Shown here piece by piece: positions 12,801 to 26,716 of a stretch of 64,000 nt of DNA (the stretch's first letter is position 1; each line of letters begins with the position of its first letter). The DNA comes from Paraphysoderma sedebokerense (Eukaryota; Blastocladiomycota; Physodermatomycetes; Physodermatales; Physodermataceae). The translations under genes and the position numbers were made by a program. The notes beneath the pieces are model-generated. The model did no database searches, was not told the DNA's origin, and saw only the letters and a list, made by a program, of their open reading frames with translations. The DNA lies in contig JAHLJZ010000014.1 in the NCBI GenBank assembly GCA_025602915.1, forward strand, positions 124,001 to 188,000, read 5' to 3'.

Positions 12801-15800
12801 GAACTTTATAGGTTGCGACACCAGGGCGGAGAGTATATGCGGGGGTGAGGATTGGACTCAAGTCGAGGTTACGAGTTTTGGGATTTCTAAGGGCTTCGTT
12901 GACGGCCAACATTTCACAGCGACCAACCATTTCGTTGATTGTGCGGAAACCAAGTCTGGCCATGAGTGAACGGACTTCTTCGGCAACATAATAGAAGAAA
13001 TTGATGACATGTTCAGGTTGCCCTTCAAACTTCTTACGGAGATGCGGATCCTGAGTAGCAATACCGACGGGGCAAGTATTGAGGTGACATTTTCTCATCA
13101 TAGTACAGCCCATAGCGATGAGCGGGGTGGTAGCAAAGCCCCACTCCTCGGCACCAAGAAGACAGGCAACAACAACATCACGACCAGTTCGAATTTGGCC
13201 ATCGGTTTGCAGAACAACTCGTCCACGAAGATCGTTCAAGACAAGAGTTTGATGAGTTTCGGCGAGACCGAGTTCCCAAGGTAAACCGGCGTGCTTGATA
13301 CCGGTCCATCGGGAAGCTCCTGTACCACCGTCATGACCAGCAATCTAGAAAGAACACGAGGTGAGGACGTGGGCCGAGTAATGCCAGAAAGAATCGATGG
13401 AGATACTTACCAAGATATGATCGGCTTTACCCTTGGCCACACCAGATGCGACGACACCGACACCGACTTCAGACACCAACTTAACGCTGACTCTAGCGGT
13501 CGGGTTGGAACACTTCAAATCGTAGATAAGTTGTTTCAGATCCTCTGCATAAAACATGTCAGATATATAATCATCCATATACACGTAAGAGCTCGAAACA
13601 AAAACTTACCAATAGAATAAATGTCGTGATGGACGGGTGGAGAGATCAACCCTACACCGGGCGTACTCTTTCGAGTGTCGGCAATACTCTGACTGACTTT
13701 GTGTCCCGGTAACTCACCACCTTCTCCAGGCTTTGCTCCTTGTGCCATTTTAATTTGGATTTCGTCGCTATCTGCCAAATAATAAGCAGTGACACCGAAT
13801 CGACCACTGGCGACTTGCTTGATAGCCGAGCGTAAGGTATCACCATTAGGTCCACGATTAGACCTTTCTGGATCTTCGCCACCTTCGCCTGTATTGGATT
13901 TACCACCCATTCGGTTCATGGCAATGGCGAGAGTGGAATGGGCTTCGTAAGAGATCGATCCATAAGACATAGCTCCTGTACAGAATCGCTTGACAATTTC
14001 AGTCCATGGTTCGACTTGGTCGATAGGAATTGGTTTGGCTTCTGTGAACTTGAAGTCGAGAAGACCGCGAAGAGTACATGCTTTGATCTGTTCATAAGTG
14101 AGGCGAGAGTATTCTTCGTAGGCAGATTGATTCTTGCTGCGGACTGCATCTTGAAGATTGGCAATAGCGGCCGGGTCATTGATGTGGGATTCACCACCGT
14201 TACGCCAGTGATAGTCGGAGGCTTCGGGAATATTCTTGACATCGACAACCAAACGGCTCGGATAGGCTCGTTCATGCAAATCCAAGGCATCGTTGGCAAG
14301 AATGTCGAAATCGACACCTGACATTTAGGTAAAGCTGTCAATTTCGGTATGAATAAATAATAAAAGAGAAATCACGAACCTTTTATTCTACTGGCAGTGC
14401 CAGCAAAACATCTGGCTACCACGCCTTCATCCAAACCGAGTGCTTCAAAAATTTGTGCTCCTTTGTAACTTTGTAATGTTGAGATTCCCATTTTCGACAT
14501 GACTTTCTTGATACCATCACCGCAGGCCTTTTGGTAATTCTTGATAACTTTAGTAGGATTGAGTGTATCCTTAAGTGCGTTCTCACGGTAAAGTTTCATC
14601 ATTGATTCCATTGCCAAATAAGGACAGACTGGGAGGACGGGATCAGTCAGAGAAGAACTCACCGAAACAAGGGAAACAAAATACATACTAGCATCAGCAC
14701 CATACCCTAAAAGCACGCACATATGGTGCACTTCTCTTGCCTCACCGGTCTCTACCATCAATGCAATCTTGCTTCGTTGTTTATTACGAACAAGATAATG
14801 GTGAACACCGCCGCAAGCAATCAATGCACTGATGGGAACTCGGTCCTCGTTCAACGCTTTGTCGCTCAAAATAACAATTTTGAATCCATCAACAATGGCC
14901 CGGCTAACTTCGGCGCATACTCTTTCCAAGCATTCGAGGTAACCAGCGACACCCTCTTCTTTGGCGAAAGTGATGTCAATAGTGGCAACCTTCCAGTCAG
15001 ACCGGAAACGAGGAATGCTACGTATACAATGTAAATCGTGCGGCGAAAGTATAGGGTGGGGAAGGCGTAATTTGGCAGCTTGAGATTGATCAATGTCGAG
15101 CAAATTTCCTTCGGGGCCGACATAACATTCGAGAGACATAACGATCTCTTCACGAATTGGGTCGATGGCTGAAGAGTGGAAAAAAGTGTTATTTCACCGT
15201 GCTGAATTGCGTCCGGAAAAATAGTGTACATACGAGGATTGGTAACCTGAGCGAACAGTTGTTTGAAATATTCGTATATGCTTCGGGGTTGCTTGCTCAA
15301 GCAAGCCAGAGGAGCATCGTTACCCATACTTCCCAAGGCTTCTTTACCATCGTTCACCATTGGCGCGATCAACATATTCAAATGTTCAATTGTAAAGCCG
15401 AATGCCGATAATCGAACATCTGAACGAATATCCTTATCGTCCAGACTGTCCATCATGAGTTTTTCGGCTTGCACTCCATCTAGTTGAGTGGTTCTGCTTT
15501 GGACAGACTGCATTGTCAACATATTCTTTTCAATCCACTCTCCAAACGGAAATTTGCGGGCGCTGATCCGTTTCAATTCTTCGTCATCGACAACTCGGCC
15601 AGCGACAGTATCGACTAGCAACATACGGCCAGGTTGGAGACGACCCTTTTGGACGACGGTTTCAGCCGGAATGAATGTTGTACCGACTTCAGACGCACAG
15701 ATCATTTGGTCATTCGAGGTGATGTAAAATCGACAAGGACGAAGACCATTACGATCCAAACTGGCGCCGACATATCGACCATCGGAGAAGGTAATAAGAG

Positions 15801-17210
15801 CTGGACCATCCCATGGTTCCATCAAACTGAAAAGAGCACGGATTAGCTTCCATCCACATGTTTCGAGGCGTATTAACGCGAAATACTTACCAAGCAGCCC
15901 ATTGATAGAAAGCTTTTCGCTCATCCATGTACGGGTTGTTTTGCTAAAATTTAGAGTTAGAAGAGAACAGGAACAGGTTTTGCAGCTCGACAAACATACC
16001 CAAGCTTCAGGAATCATAATCATCACTGCCTCAGGTAAAGTCAAAACACCATTCAACACGAGCAATTCTAACACATTGTCGAACGCCGCCGAGTCCGAGC
16101 CGTACTCTTCAATGATAGGGTACAGTTTCTCAATTTCTTCACCAAAAGCGCCAGATTTCATGATGCCTTCTCTGGCTCTCATCCAATTTTTGTTTCCGCG
16201 AAGAGTGTTGATTTCGCCTATAAGTGGTAACGATGTTAGCCAATTGAAATTAGAACGAACGGCGGTCATGAACGCAGAGTAGAAACATGCCATTGTGGGC
16301 CATCAATCTCATGGGTTGTGCACGATCCCAGGACGGGAAAGTGTTGGTAGAGAAACGGGAGTGAACCAATGCAAAGTGAACTTTGAAATTTTCATTCGTC
16401 AGATCATCAAAATACTCGTAGACTTGAACAGGCGCCAACAATCCCTTGTAGACGATGGTATGATTGCTCAGCGAGCAAATATAAAACCACTTCCTCATAG
16501 TGATGCTATGAGTCGAGTGTTTTTTGAGGATATACAAATGCTTTTCGAAGCACTTGGTGATTTCATCTTCGGTTTTGCCTTGGTCAAGCAATTTCTGCTT
16601 AAAAGCCGGCGTCAGAATGATGAAAGGTTGTTCGATCACGGGCTCCTTAGAGCGAGATGATGGTCCGAGAATGTCGGACTTTCGGGGAACGCGGCGCCAA
16701 GCCAAAACTTGGAGGTTGAGTTCTCTGGCGAAAGCTTCAAAAGATTTCTTAGTTTCCCCGAGGATTTGGGGATTGGGATTAAGATAGATATTGCCGGTAG
16801 CGTAGTTGGGGGGAGAAGGAAGGGTAATTCCCCAGCGATGTTGAAGAGTTTGTACAAAAAAGTCATGGGGGATGGAAGTCATGACTACAAGATATATTAG
16901 TTTTAGAGGCCGAAATGAGTTGGCAGTCCTAATGAAATTCAATCAACGTACCACCAGCACCATCACCATCGTTTATGTGAGCTCCGGTAGCTCCTCTATG
17001 TGTCATATTGCACAGGATGTTCTTTGCATCTCTAACAATCTGGTGAGACGGGCGACCTTTGATATCTACAATGAAACCGACACCACAGGCGTCTTTTTCC
17101 ATTTCAGGACCCATATACAAGCCCTGAGCTGGGGGAATGGCGTCAGCCCAAGATCCAGATGACGATTCTACGATAGCATTTTGGGTTTCGAGAGTTTGAG
17201 GAGTGGACAT
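9871..17210 (-). CDS. GLT1: Glutamate synthase [NADH], single-chain, GLT1
   Basis: A 16-exon gene for the fused NADH-GOGAT, which makes two glutamates from glutamine and 2-oxoglutarate. The N-terminal class II amidotransferase has its nucleophile Cys at about residue 42 (EKDACGVGF), after a propeptide as in other GOGATs. The glutamate-synthase centre, FMN region and 3Fe-4S cluster site ([20 protein letters not shown]) follow, then the GXGXG beta-helix domain ([17 protein letters not shown]). The small-subunit-like part has the cysteine-rich [13 protein letters not shown] motif, the FAD site [14 protein letters not shown], the NAD site [11 protein letters not shown] and the terminal [13 protein letters not shown]. 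One intron (16218-16290), inside the invariant [11 protein letters not shown] motif, is GC-AG. The intron at about 14690-14634 leaves the frame open if retained. The stop is at 9871-9873. Cytosolic nitrogen assimilation is expected from the family. Confidence 0.97.
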
Positions 17211-18025
17211 TTCAAATCGAATAAACGCGATAATTTATTGGGCTGATGAAGAAAGAACAAATATGGGTACGTGGGTATGTTGGGTAAGATGAGTGCAATG
17301 GAAAGAAAAAGGAATAAAACGGGTGTGATGATGATTAGCAGGGGCAACGGACTAGGGATGCGCGCAAAAAACAAACTACATTGGATGGACCAATGAAAGG
17401 TAAAGTAAAAGCAATGCAATCAGTGACAATCGGAAACATCACATACCAAAGGACGGAGGAGGTTACAGAGTGATTTGGTTCTTACTGCAAGGTAAGGGGT
17501 GATTTAAGCAGACGAAAAGGGCTTTACAAGAGAGATGCAGGACAAGAGGTTACGTGGACAAGCGAGTGCGATTAGGCAGATGCGATGGAGGGTTGCTTCA
17601 GAGGACTGGGCGATGTCGAACTGATGCAAGGGCGGGAGGGGGAACTCTTGTTGGTAGATGAGGGAGGGAATGTGAGGGAATGTGAGGGAGGGACTGAGGG
17701 AGGGAATGGCAGGGTTTTGAGCGGGGCTTGTTTTTTTCCAGTGGTCGATTTTTCATGTGGCTTCTTGGTACCACTCGATCACGCGCGCTCATCGTCCTCT
17801 GATAGTGATCTCCGTCTCTGACTACACCGAGATGAGGTTGATGTCCGCTGATAACCATGGATGGTGTATACATCTGATACTACATCCTCTGGATCCATCC
17901 CTCCCCCCGCTCGATGTCCTTTGGATCTCTGTGCAGTCTTTGAACAAACACTCCCCGACTCCACGTCCCCTATTGTGTCGGACTCGCCGTCTTGTCCATT
18001 GACACCCATTCATGCATTCTCATAG
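17211..18025. other. GLT1 upstream region with G-rich + strand
   Basis: About 0.8 kb with no recognisable gene. It includes a strongly G-rich segment on the + strand (17629-17712), annotated separately. The open frames here are low-complexity and change frame without splice support. Confidence 0.45.
17629..17712 (+). repeat. G-run tract (GGGAGGGAATGTGAGGG-like repeats), possible G-quadruplex
   Basis: Multiple GGG runs separated by 1-12 bases, including tandem GAGGGAATGT units, about 420-500 bp upstream of the GLT1 start on the template-complementary strand. The spacing would allow intramolecular G-quadruplexes on the + strand and gives a polypyrimidine run on the GLT1 sense strand. Confidence 0.6.
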
Positions 18026-18879
18026 ATGGTCGGATATGTGTCTTTTATCAGAAAAGATCAGACTGGTGATCACGGACTGATATTAAATACCGCTGAGACG
18101 CTGGATACTGGATTTCTCATCTTTATTTCCGTAAAAGACATAGTCCCTCGCACAGCGCACTTGATTACCGGGGTCAATTCTGCAAGTAGGATTGGTGGAT
18201 TCAAAACCTTATCACCCCTGCATCAAGCAACAGGCATCTATACATCTCGCCCCGTGATCCCTATAACTCAAATTCAAAAAGAGCAACAATCAAATTGGAC
18301 GGCGTGGTGTTGAAAGATACAATTGATAAATTTCATTTCCCCACATCGTTTGTTGGAGAACAGGGTCTTGATTGTTCTTCCACTTCAGTTGAAACTGCAA
18401 GAATCCTCATTCCTCGATTTTCACCAACTACTGACTGGCGCGCTCCGGAATTTTCCGGCAGGGGAACTACTTGCTGGCTCGTGTGACCTGGATTTGTTAT
18501 TTTTGTCCCTCCGTTACTCGTTAGATTCGTTCCCCGAAGAAAAACAAACTTTGGCGAAGATATCAACGGGTTTCTTGTCAAAATGGCGATCTTGGCGAAT
18601 ACTATTAATCCCAAATTTTGGATTATCGCGGAGACTTTGAAACTAGATTATCGACATCGATTCTATCCTTTACTTTCTTTATCCGATTATCATGATGCTT
18701 TTGTGATGATGAAAGATAAAAATGTTTTTGAAAATAGTGAGCTTATTACGGCGCCCCATTTAACTGTTCCTGTTTGTGCGTATATATTAGGACAGTCCGC
18801 CTCTACAACGTACTTCATTGTTTCTGTTAAAAAGGGTTACCAGAATACGGGCGTAATTGTCGAACTTTGCAAATTTTGA
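18026..18879 (+). CDS. Unresolved coding-like patch; frame changes without visible splice sites
   Basis: I do not recognise this sequence. Two open stretches in different frames look protein-like. One covers about 18323-18640, with segments such as GSCDLDLLFLSLRYSLD and FPEEKQTLAKISTGFL. The other covers about 18583-18879, with FWIIAETLKLDYRHRFYPLL and SDYHDAFVMMKDKNVFENSE. They overlap near 18583-18640, and I find no GT-AG pair there that would join them in phase. A weaker open stretch precedes them (18026-18313). It could be a real gene with an error or frameshift in this assembly, a decaying host gene, or chance. The second half has the more convincing composition. Neighbours give no functional hint. 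Confidence 0.3.
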
Positions 18880-19269
18880 GTGCATCTACCATATAATGGA
18901 TTAGAACTCCATCTGTTCCTCCTATTCAATGTTGGTAGCAACCATGCATAATAAGTTGCGATACTTTGGAATATAATCATCAAATTCTTACAGGTTTTGT
19001 GTTGATGCGGATTCGTTTACGGAGTGCTTAATGCGCCTTAAGCACCAGATATAACTGTCTTAGGAATTGTGAATTTACATAATGTATTCTGAATGATCAG
19101 TACACAATATTCTATATTTCAGGCGAAACAATAGAGACAGGTTTTCGCTTTTCGCACAGATGTTTAAAGTACTGCACCGCGACATCTTAGATTCAACACA
19201 TACTAGATCACATACCTCGTGATTTTGATTCACCTTTACATCACCTTAATACACCACTCTTAGTTAAAC

Positions 19270-19425
19270 CTAATTCCCGGTGTTGGCGGTTTCCCTAATT
19301 TTTGATTTATGTCGAGTATTATCGATCAAAAGTTTGGGCATCCTTCCTGTCACAAAGACTTTGTCAGTGAACCATGGTATTCCACTCTCCCATGGGATGA
19401 TACAGGCAGGCTGTTCGTTGGCCAT
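19270..19425 (-). CDS. Possible 51-aa small protein
   Basis: An ATG-started frame of 51 codons (begins MANEQPACIIPWESGIPWF, ends with KIRETANTGN) lies alone in an otherwise empty region. The composition is protein-like and has no low-complexity bias, but I recognise no family and see no flanking splice sites. It may be a small gene, a remnant exon or chance. Confidence 0.2.
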   Translation of the reverse strand: MANEQPACIIPWESGIPWFTDKVFVTGRMPKLLIDNTRHKSKIRETANTGN

Positions 19426-19737
19426 TTTCACTAAATAGCTTAATCTACACATAAAGGCGGAAGTGACAAAGAAGGTTGGATTTCCGTATTGGTCCTAGGA
19501 TACAGCTGGGCGAGGAGGATTATGGTCGATTGACAAATTCAGTTTTGCATTGCGCCGATCTAGATCGAGAGATGAGACTAGCGTTTAAGCTTGGATGGAT
19601 AGAGTGTTGGATGAGTGAGCAGAATGCATCCGTGAATATAAAGTCAATCGGATTGAGATGGCAAAAGCCAAAAACGGAGCGGAAAATGGAAATCGCGTTG
19701 ACTCGGGTGAGCTGAGCTTGGGGAATAATTTCATTTG

Positions 19738-19857
19738 ACATCCTTCCTGCTCCCGTTCCCTCCTCCCTCCCCTCTCGCTCTGCGGATATGTCTCTGCACA
19801 CCCCTCCTCCTCCCCTCTCGTAACTCTCACACACCCTCCGCTCACATCTAGTACACA
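19738..19857 (+). promoter_or_regulatory. Polypyrimidine promoter/leader tract of the TTBK-like kinase
   Basis: A nearly continuous C/T-rich tract (CCCTCCTCCCTCCCCTCTCG-type blocks, two close copies) directly precedes the ATG. CT-rich leaders are common upstream of fungal start codons. Similar tracts precede calcineurin A and the left-edge gene here. Confidence 0.5.
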
Positions 19858-22379
<2,522 letters not shown>

Positions 22380-22879
22380 CAATCCTAGCGAATTTTTCTT
22401 ATTTCCTTAATGTTACCGGTAAACATCTTTATGGAACCACATTAGCGGATATTTATTTTTTTTAATTCTTTAATTTTATACTGTACATTCCGACAAAGGC
22501 CCATATTTCAGCTTTTCTACCTTTCTAATGATCTTATAATGCACTTGTCTTAATTTTGGAATGTACAAAACCACTCTGTATATATCATGTTGTACATACG
22601 ACGCATAGGGAATGCGATATGTCTCGCCGCGGTTGGATTGAAATTGGAAACAAAGAAAGTTAAGGACGAAAAAAAGGTTGCGCGATTGTGAATTTGTGAT
22701 GGTGCATCAAGGCGGTGGCCCTTCCTCTTGCCAATTGTCAACGCTTTGTTTCTTTGTTGATGTAATTTCATCATATATAAACCACATAGAATGTACTCGC
22801 ATTCGAATCCTCAGTGTCATCGCCAAAGAATTGTCAGTGTTATGAAAAGTTGTCCCGAAATACAACACTTACTCCAGAC
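22380..22879. other. Intergenic region between kinase and ligase
   Basis: 500 bp, AT-rich, between two genes in the same direction. It should hold the kinase 3' UTR and the ligase promoter (a TATATA motif lies at 22776-22781). No gene is seen. A frame open upstream of the ligase ATG (from 22814) has no ATG and is taken as leader. Confidence 0.45.
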
Positions 22880-25014
22880 ATGATTCTTTCACGATTAATC
22901 GGTGTATCGAAATGTCCACCCTTGAGACACTCTCTGATCCGTCAACAGCCACAACAAACAATTCTGCAATTTTCATTCACCACCCTTCTCATACGATATT
23001 CTTCACACCAGTCATCCCCGAATACCTCAGAATCGACGGTAAAATCCGAACTTCATGACCTAGACATCCTCCGGAAAAAGTTATCCTCTACGAGGTCGCT
23101 GGTATCAAAGCGCTCGCAATTACAATCACATCCCGAATGTTTGCCGCTATTGCAGTTGATATACAGTCCCGATGTACAATTTAATGTTTCATCGAAGAAT
23201 GTAAAAGAGTTTATAAAGAAGCAAGAAACCAGCTTGGATTTGACAGGATCACCAAAACCATCTCGAAGTTCAAAATCGAAATCGAGGGCTAAAGTCAAGA
23301 CTTATCCAAATGCAGTAACTCTAAATCAAATATCTACGGATTCCAATACTTCAGTTGACCAGTCATTACCAGACTCAGTGAACCCAAATTCACCGTACTT
23401 GACAATATCCGCTCTTCTACATGCACTTTCTACCCGCCAAATAACAGGCCACAATGCACTCTCCTCGATTATTTCATTTATTCACCACCACCGTCTATCC
23501 CGATCGGAAACCGATTTATTGTACAAAATTTTGGACAAGAATTTAAAAGTGGGTTGTAACGTTTCTCTGATCAATTCCGCATTCAGTGAATCTATTCCTA
23601 CTTTCCCGGGAGTAGCGTTGGGCATATCGGCAAGCAACGATGACGCTGGATCCGTATTTGGATCTGGAAGTTGTGGTCAAGCTGTGGATCGAAATATTGA
23701 GTGGTTTGCGTCAAGGAAGTTGGATGGAGTTCGGTGTCTTGCTTTTCTTTCGGCCCGTGACTTTCTTAAACTGGACAACACCCCGGAATATTCGAGTATA
23801 GAATTGGTTTCTAGATCTGGAAAACCTTTCTTCAATATACACGATATCAAAACTTCTTTATCTCGTCTTACCCGTCGCATTCATCCGTATATGGAGGTTT
23901 TAGCTGGACCCGACAAGAAAATAGTCTTGGATGGTGAATTATGTTGTCTTGTGAAAAAGCAAGATAAATTGAAAGAAGAATTCAACAAAACCATGTCGAT
24001 TGTACGGTTGCAAGCACCAACGGAAGGGGGCTCGAAATTGTCAAAATCAGTGGAAAGGGGAACGGAAAACCGGGACGAATCGAAGGAAACTGATGAGTTG
24101 ACTTTGCGGTATTTCATTTTTGATGTGCTGTCTTTGCATGAATTCCAATCAAAGACTTCCACAAGAACATTATCGGAACGACTGGAGATGTTTTCGGGGG
24201 TACTCAAGAAGAGCGAGATCGTCACAAATGATTATTCATGGCGCGGTCATCTTGTGAGTTTTAGAGAAGATCCTTCTGCTGATATAGAGAGAAAATTATT
24301 GGATGGCTTCAGTGTTCCGGTAATTTTGAATGCTCAAGACAACAATAATGATAATATTAGAATGTTGATACAAATGCCTGTGAAAAATGAGGAGATACTC
24401 AATCGGGTTGTTGCGCTGAGCCGGGACTTGGAATGGGAAGGATTCATGCTACGTAAAGACACGAGTTACGAGGGTAAACGCAGGTAAGTATCTGCATTCG
24501 TTCTATTTTAGTCTGTCACGACTATTTGCTCATGAATACTTGGGTGTTTTTCTTGGATGTTATCACGATTAGTAAGTCGATTTTAAAATTCAAGGATTGG
24601 AAGTCGGACGAATTCACAATCCAAGACACCGAAATCAAAATCATGGAATTCACTACATCCACTTTCCCGATTCAACCTATACCTCCAGACTTGATATCTT
24701 TATCAGAACCAGATGGTATCATCTCAATCCCCGTCTTATCTAGTATCATCATCCATTATAAAAGTTTCCCGGTAAACGTCGGTTCAGGGTTAACTTGGTC
24801 CCAACGCATTACCTACGGACGAAAACCTGAATTGTTGAAGGGTAAGTTAGTCACGGTGGAGTATTTTGAGGAGAGTAAAAGTTTAAAAGCTCGCGGGAAG
24901 AGGAAAAAACGCGGAGAGCGGAAAGAAATGAGTGGTGAGGCAGGTCAAGGAGATGTGAGTTTAAGGTTTCCAAAGGTTAAATGGATTTATGGTGAGGAAG
25001 GACGAGAAATGTGA
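22880..25014 (+). CDS. ATP-dependent DNA ligase of T4-phage type, with probable mitochondrial leader
   Basis: Two exons (22880-24483, 24573-25014) encode 681 aa. Nucleotidyltransferase motifs: I (ASRKLDGVRCLAF, lysine nucleophile), III (ELVSRSGKPFFN), IIIa-like (LDGELCCLV; RYFIFDVL), IV (WEGFMLRKDTSYEGKR) and V (SILKFKDWKSDEF). The C-terminus looks like the small phage/viral ligase OB fold: VGSGLTWSQRITY, then LLKGKLVTVEYFE and SLRFPK. The N-terminal region resembles phage T4-like ligases: LLQLIYSPDVQFNV, ALLHALSTRQITGHNAL, LLYKILDKNLKVGCNVSLIN and IPTFPGVAL. It is not the LIG1/LIG3/LIG4 architecture. The first 45 residues (MILSRLIGVSKCPPLRHSLI onward) are rich in Arg and Ser with almost no acid, as in mitochondrial presequences. 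A role in mitochondrial DNA replication or repair is therefore inferred. A Ser/Lys linker and a Glu/Lys-rich insert between motifs IIIa and IV are lineage-specific. Confidence 0.85.
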
Positions 25015-25265
25015 TATACTTTTACTTTATTTTGTAAATATAGTTTCTGTTTGATGTAATATTAAGAACTCCAAATGAACCCTTGAACCTATTCAGATTT
25101 TCGCAGGTCATTTTTTATTGTTACTACATTCCGCGTTTCACTTGCAGTTACTGCAAACAATTTTGAAACATCTCCGCAAGACAATTAATATCGATGTCTT
25201 TATAGAATACATTATGCAAACTCAAAATACATTAATGCTAATGTAGGGAATAGCAGAGAATGGTC

Positions 25266-26716
25266 TTAGGTCGGTGCTAATAACAATTTGATCTCGGCGA
25301 TTGATTTACCGGGGTTGAGGTTTTTAGGACAAGTTCGCGTGCAGTTCTGATACCCACAAAAAGTCAATTAAAGGAATTATCTGCAGTAAAAATGATGGGT
25401 GCAAAAATGGAGACATGAAATTACCATTATCGTGTGACATCGATATACAGAAAATGGGCCTTGTAATTTTTTCAACCGTTCGGATTGATAGTGATCTCGA
25501 GATTCGACAAGCCATCGGTAGGATTGTAATAATATTGCGGGCCCAAGATAAGCTGGTGATTGTAAGATTGTTTATGTGATGTAGGTGCATAGTAGTTGTA
25601 CCATTGAGTCGGGAGTTTGCAAAAAAAAATCTTTGAATATGGAAGTCAACAAACCGTCGCTGTTCCACCAGTAAGAAGGACATCCAGCAGAGCAACACGC
25701 GCAAAGAATGCATTCGTAAAGACCATCCTAATTGAACGAGAAAATTAAATTACAAGGATACATCTCCGATAACTGCTGATACACACAAGCTTTTTCCGAT
25801 CTTCAATGCTCTGTAAATTCTCCTTCTGCTTCCCATCGGACCCGACTACTTTGTTCATCATCTCCGGTTTTTGCTTAAGATACGGTTCAATACTCTTGTA
25901 CTGTTTGAAAAACCAGGTCAAATCTGGGACCAAATCTTTAACCACGTACATATGAGGAAGAGGGTATAGTGTAAGTGGATCCGTGGTACGAGGAATTTTG
26001 GCGATACAAGCAAGGGTATTTCCTCCCTGAATGTTCATAGCACATGACCCGCAAATTCCTGATCACAAAATCAATAAGAAACGATGACTATGTTAACTGA
26101 AATAAAAAATTGAAACCTTCACGACAACTTCGGCGGAATGTTAAAGTTGTGTCTACTTCATTTTTGATTCTGATAAGAGCGTCAAGAACCATAGGTCCAC
26201 ATTGATTTATGTCGACTTCGAATGTTTCAAGCTTAGGTTTGACTTCTGGTGTTGTGGGGTTCCATCGATAGATTTGAAATTTCTTAATGAAGGGAACAGG
26301 ATGGGCAGTACTCGAAGAGACGGGTTCACTATCCGTCACGGCTGTGCGATTCGGTACTTTTGTAGATAGGAAGCGAAGACCACTCAATGAAAGTACAGGA
26401 GATTTCTGCTTGATTTCGTGTAGATATGAAAATAATAATATAATAAACTATAATCAGTTGCGTCTTTCCTATAATAAATGGGAAAAACCTTTGTCGCAAT
26501 TTCGTCGCACTCCAACTTCTTGAAATGGATGATTACATGAATTACATGATTAATCTTTCTGTTTTTTTTCCTTCAATATTTCCGGTATCGCCCTTCCTCG
26601 GAAATAAGATCGCGACATTGCTGCGTATCGATCGGCTCGAAATGCACAGGCTCAGACAAATTGAGATTTACCTGTAGTCTACTTTCAGATGCTATGAATT
26701 GAGTAAGCCCAAGCAT
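25266..26716 (-). CDS. SDHB: Succinate dehydrogenase iron-sulphur subunit, diverged paralogue
   Basis: Six exons (26672-26716, 26117-26405, 25787-26058, 25655-25727, 25425-25552, 25266-25346) total 888 nt, giving 295 aa. SDHB passes electrons from SdhA to ubiquinone in mitochondrial complex II. All eleven cluster cysteines are present: 2Fe-2S ([22 protein letters not shown]), then [17 protein letters not shown] and [15 protein letters not shown] for the 4Fe-4S and 3Fe-4S clusters. The usual [11 protein letters not shown] reads [11 protein letters not shown] here. The short first exon ([15 protein letters not shown]) was chosen because the 289-nt exon has no ATG of its own and the phases agree; this 5' end is the least certain part. 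Exons 1-3 lie inside a perfect 1000-nt tandem duplication, so this copy has only 31 bp of repeat sequence upstream of its ATG before the neighbouring copy begins. Confidence 0.85.

Larger units (their letters stand above)
18880..19857. other. Intergenic region upstream of the TTBK-like kinase
   Basis: Nearly 1 kb, AT-rich in the first half, containing one small minus-strand open frame (annotated separately). It ends in a pyrimidine-rich segment (about 19738-19850) that runs up to the kinase start and probably forms its promoter and leader. Confidence 0.45.

Noticed and set aside
22814-22879. Longer N-terminus of the DNA ligase
   Set aside because: The open frame upstream of 22880 has no ATG (it begins with GTG), so the ATG at 22880 is used.
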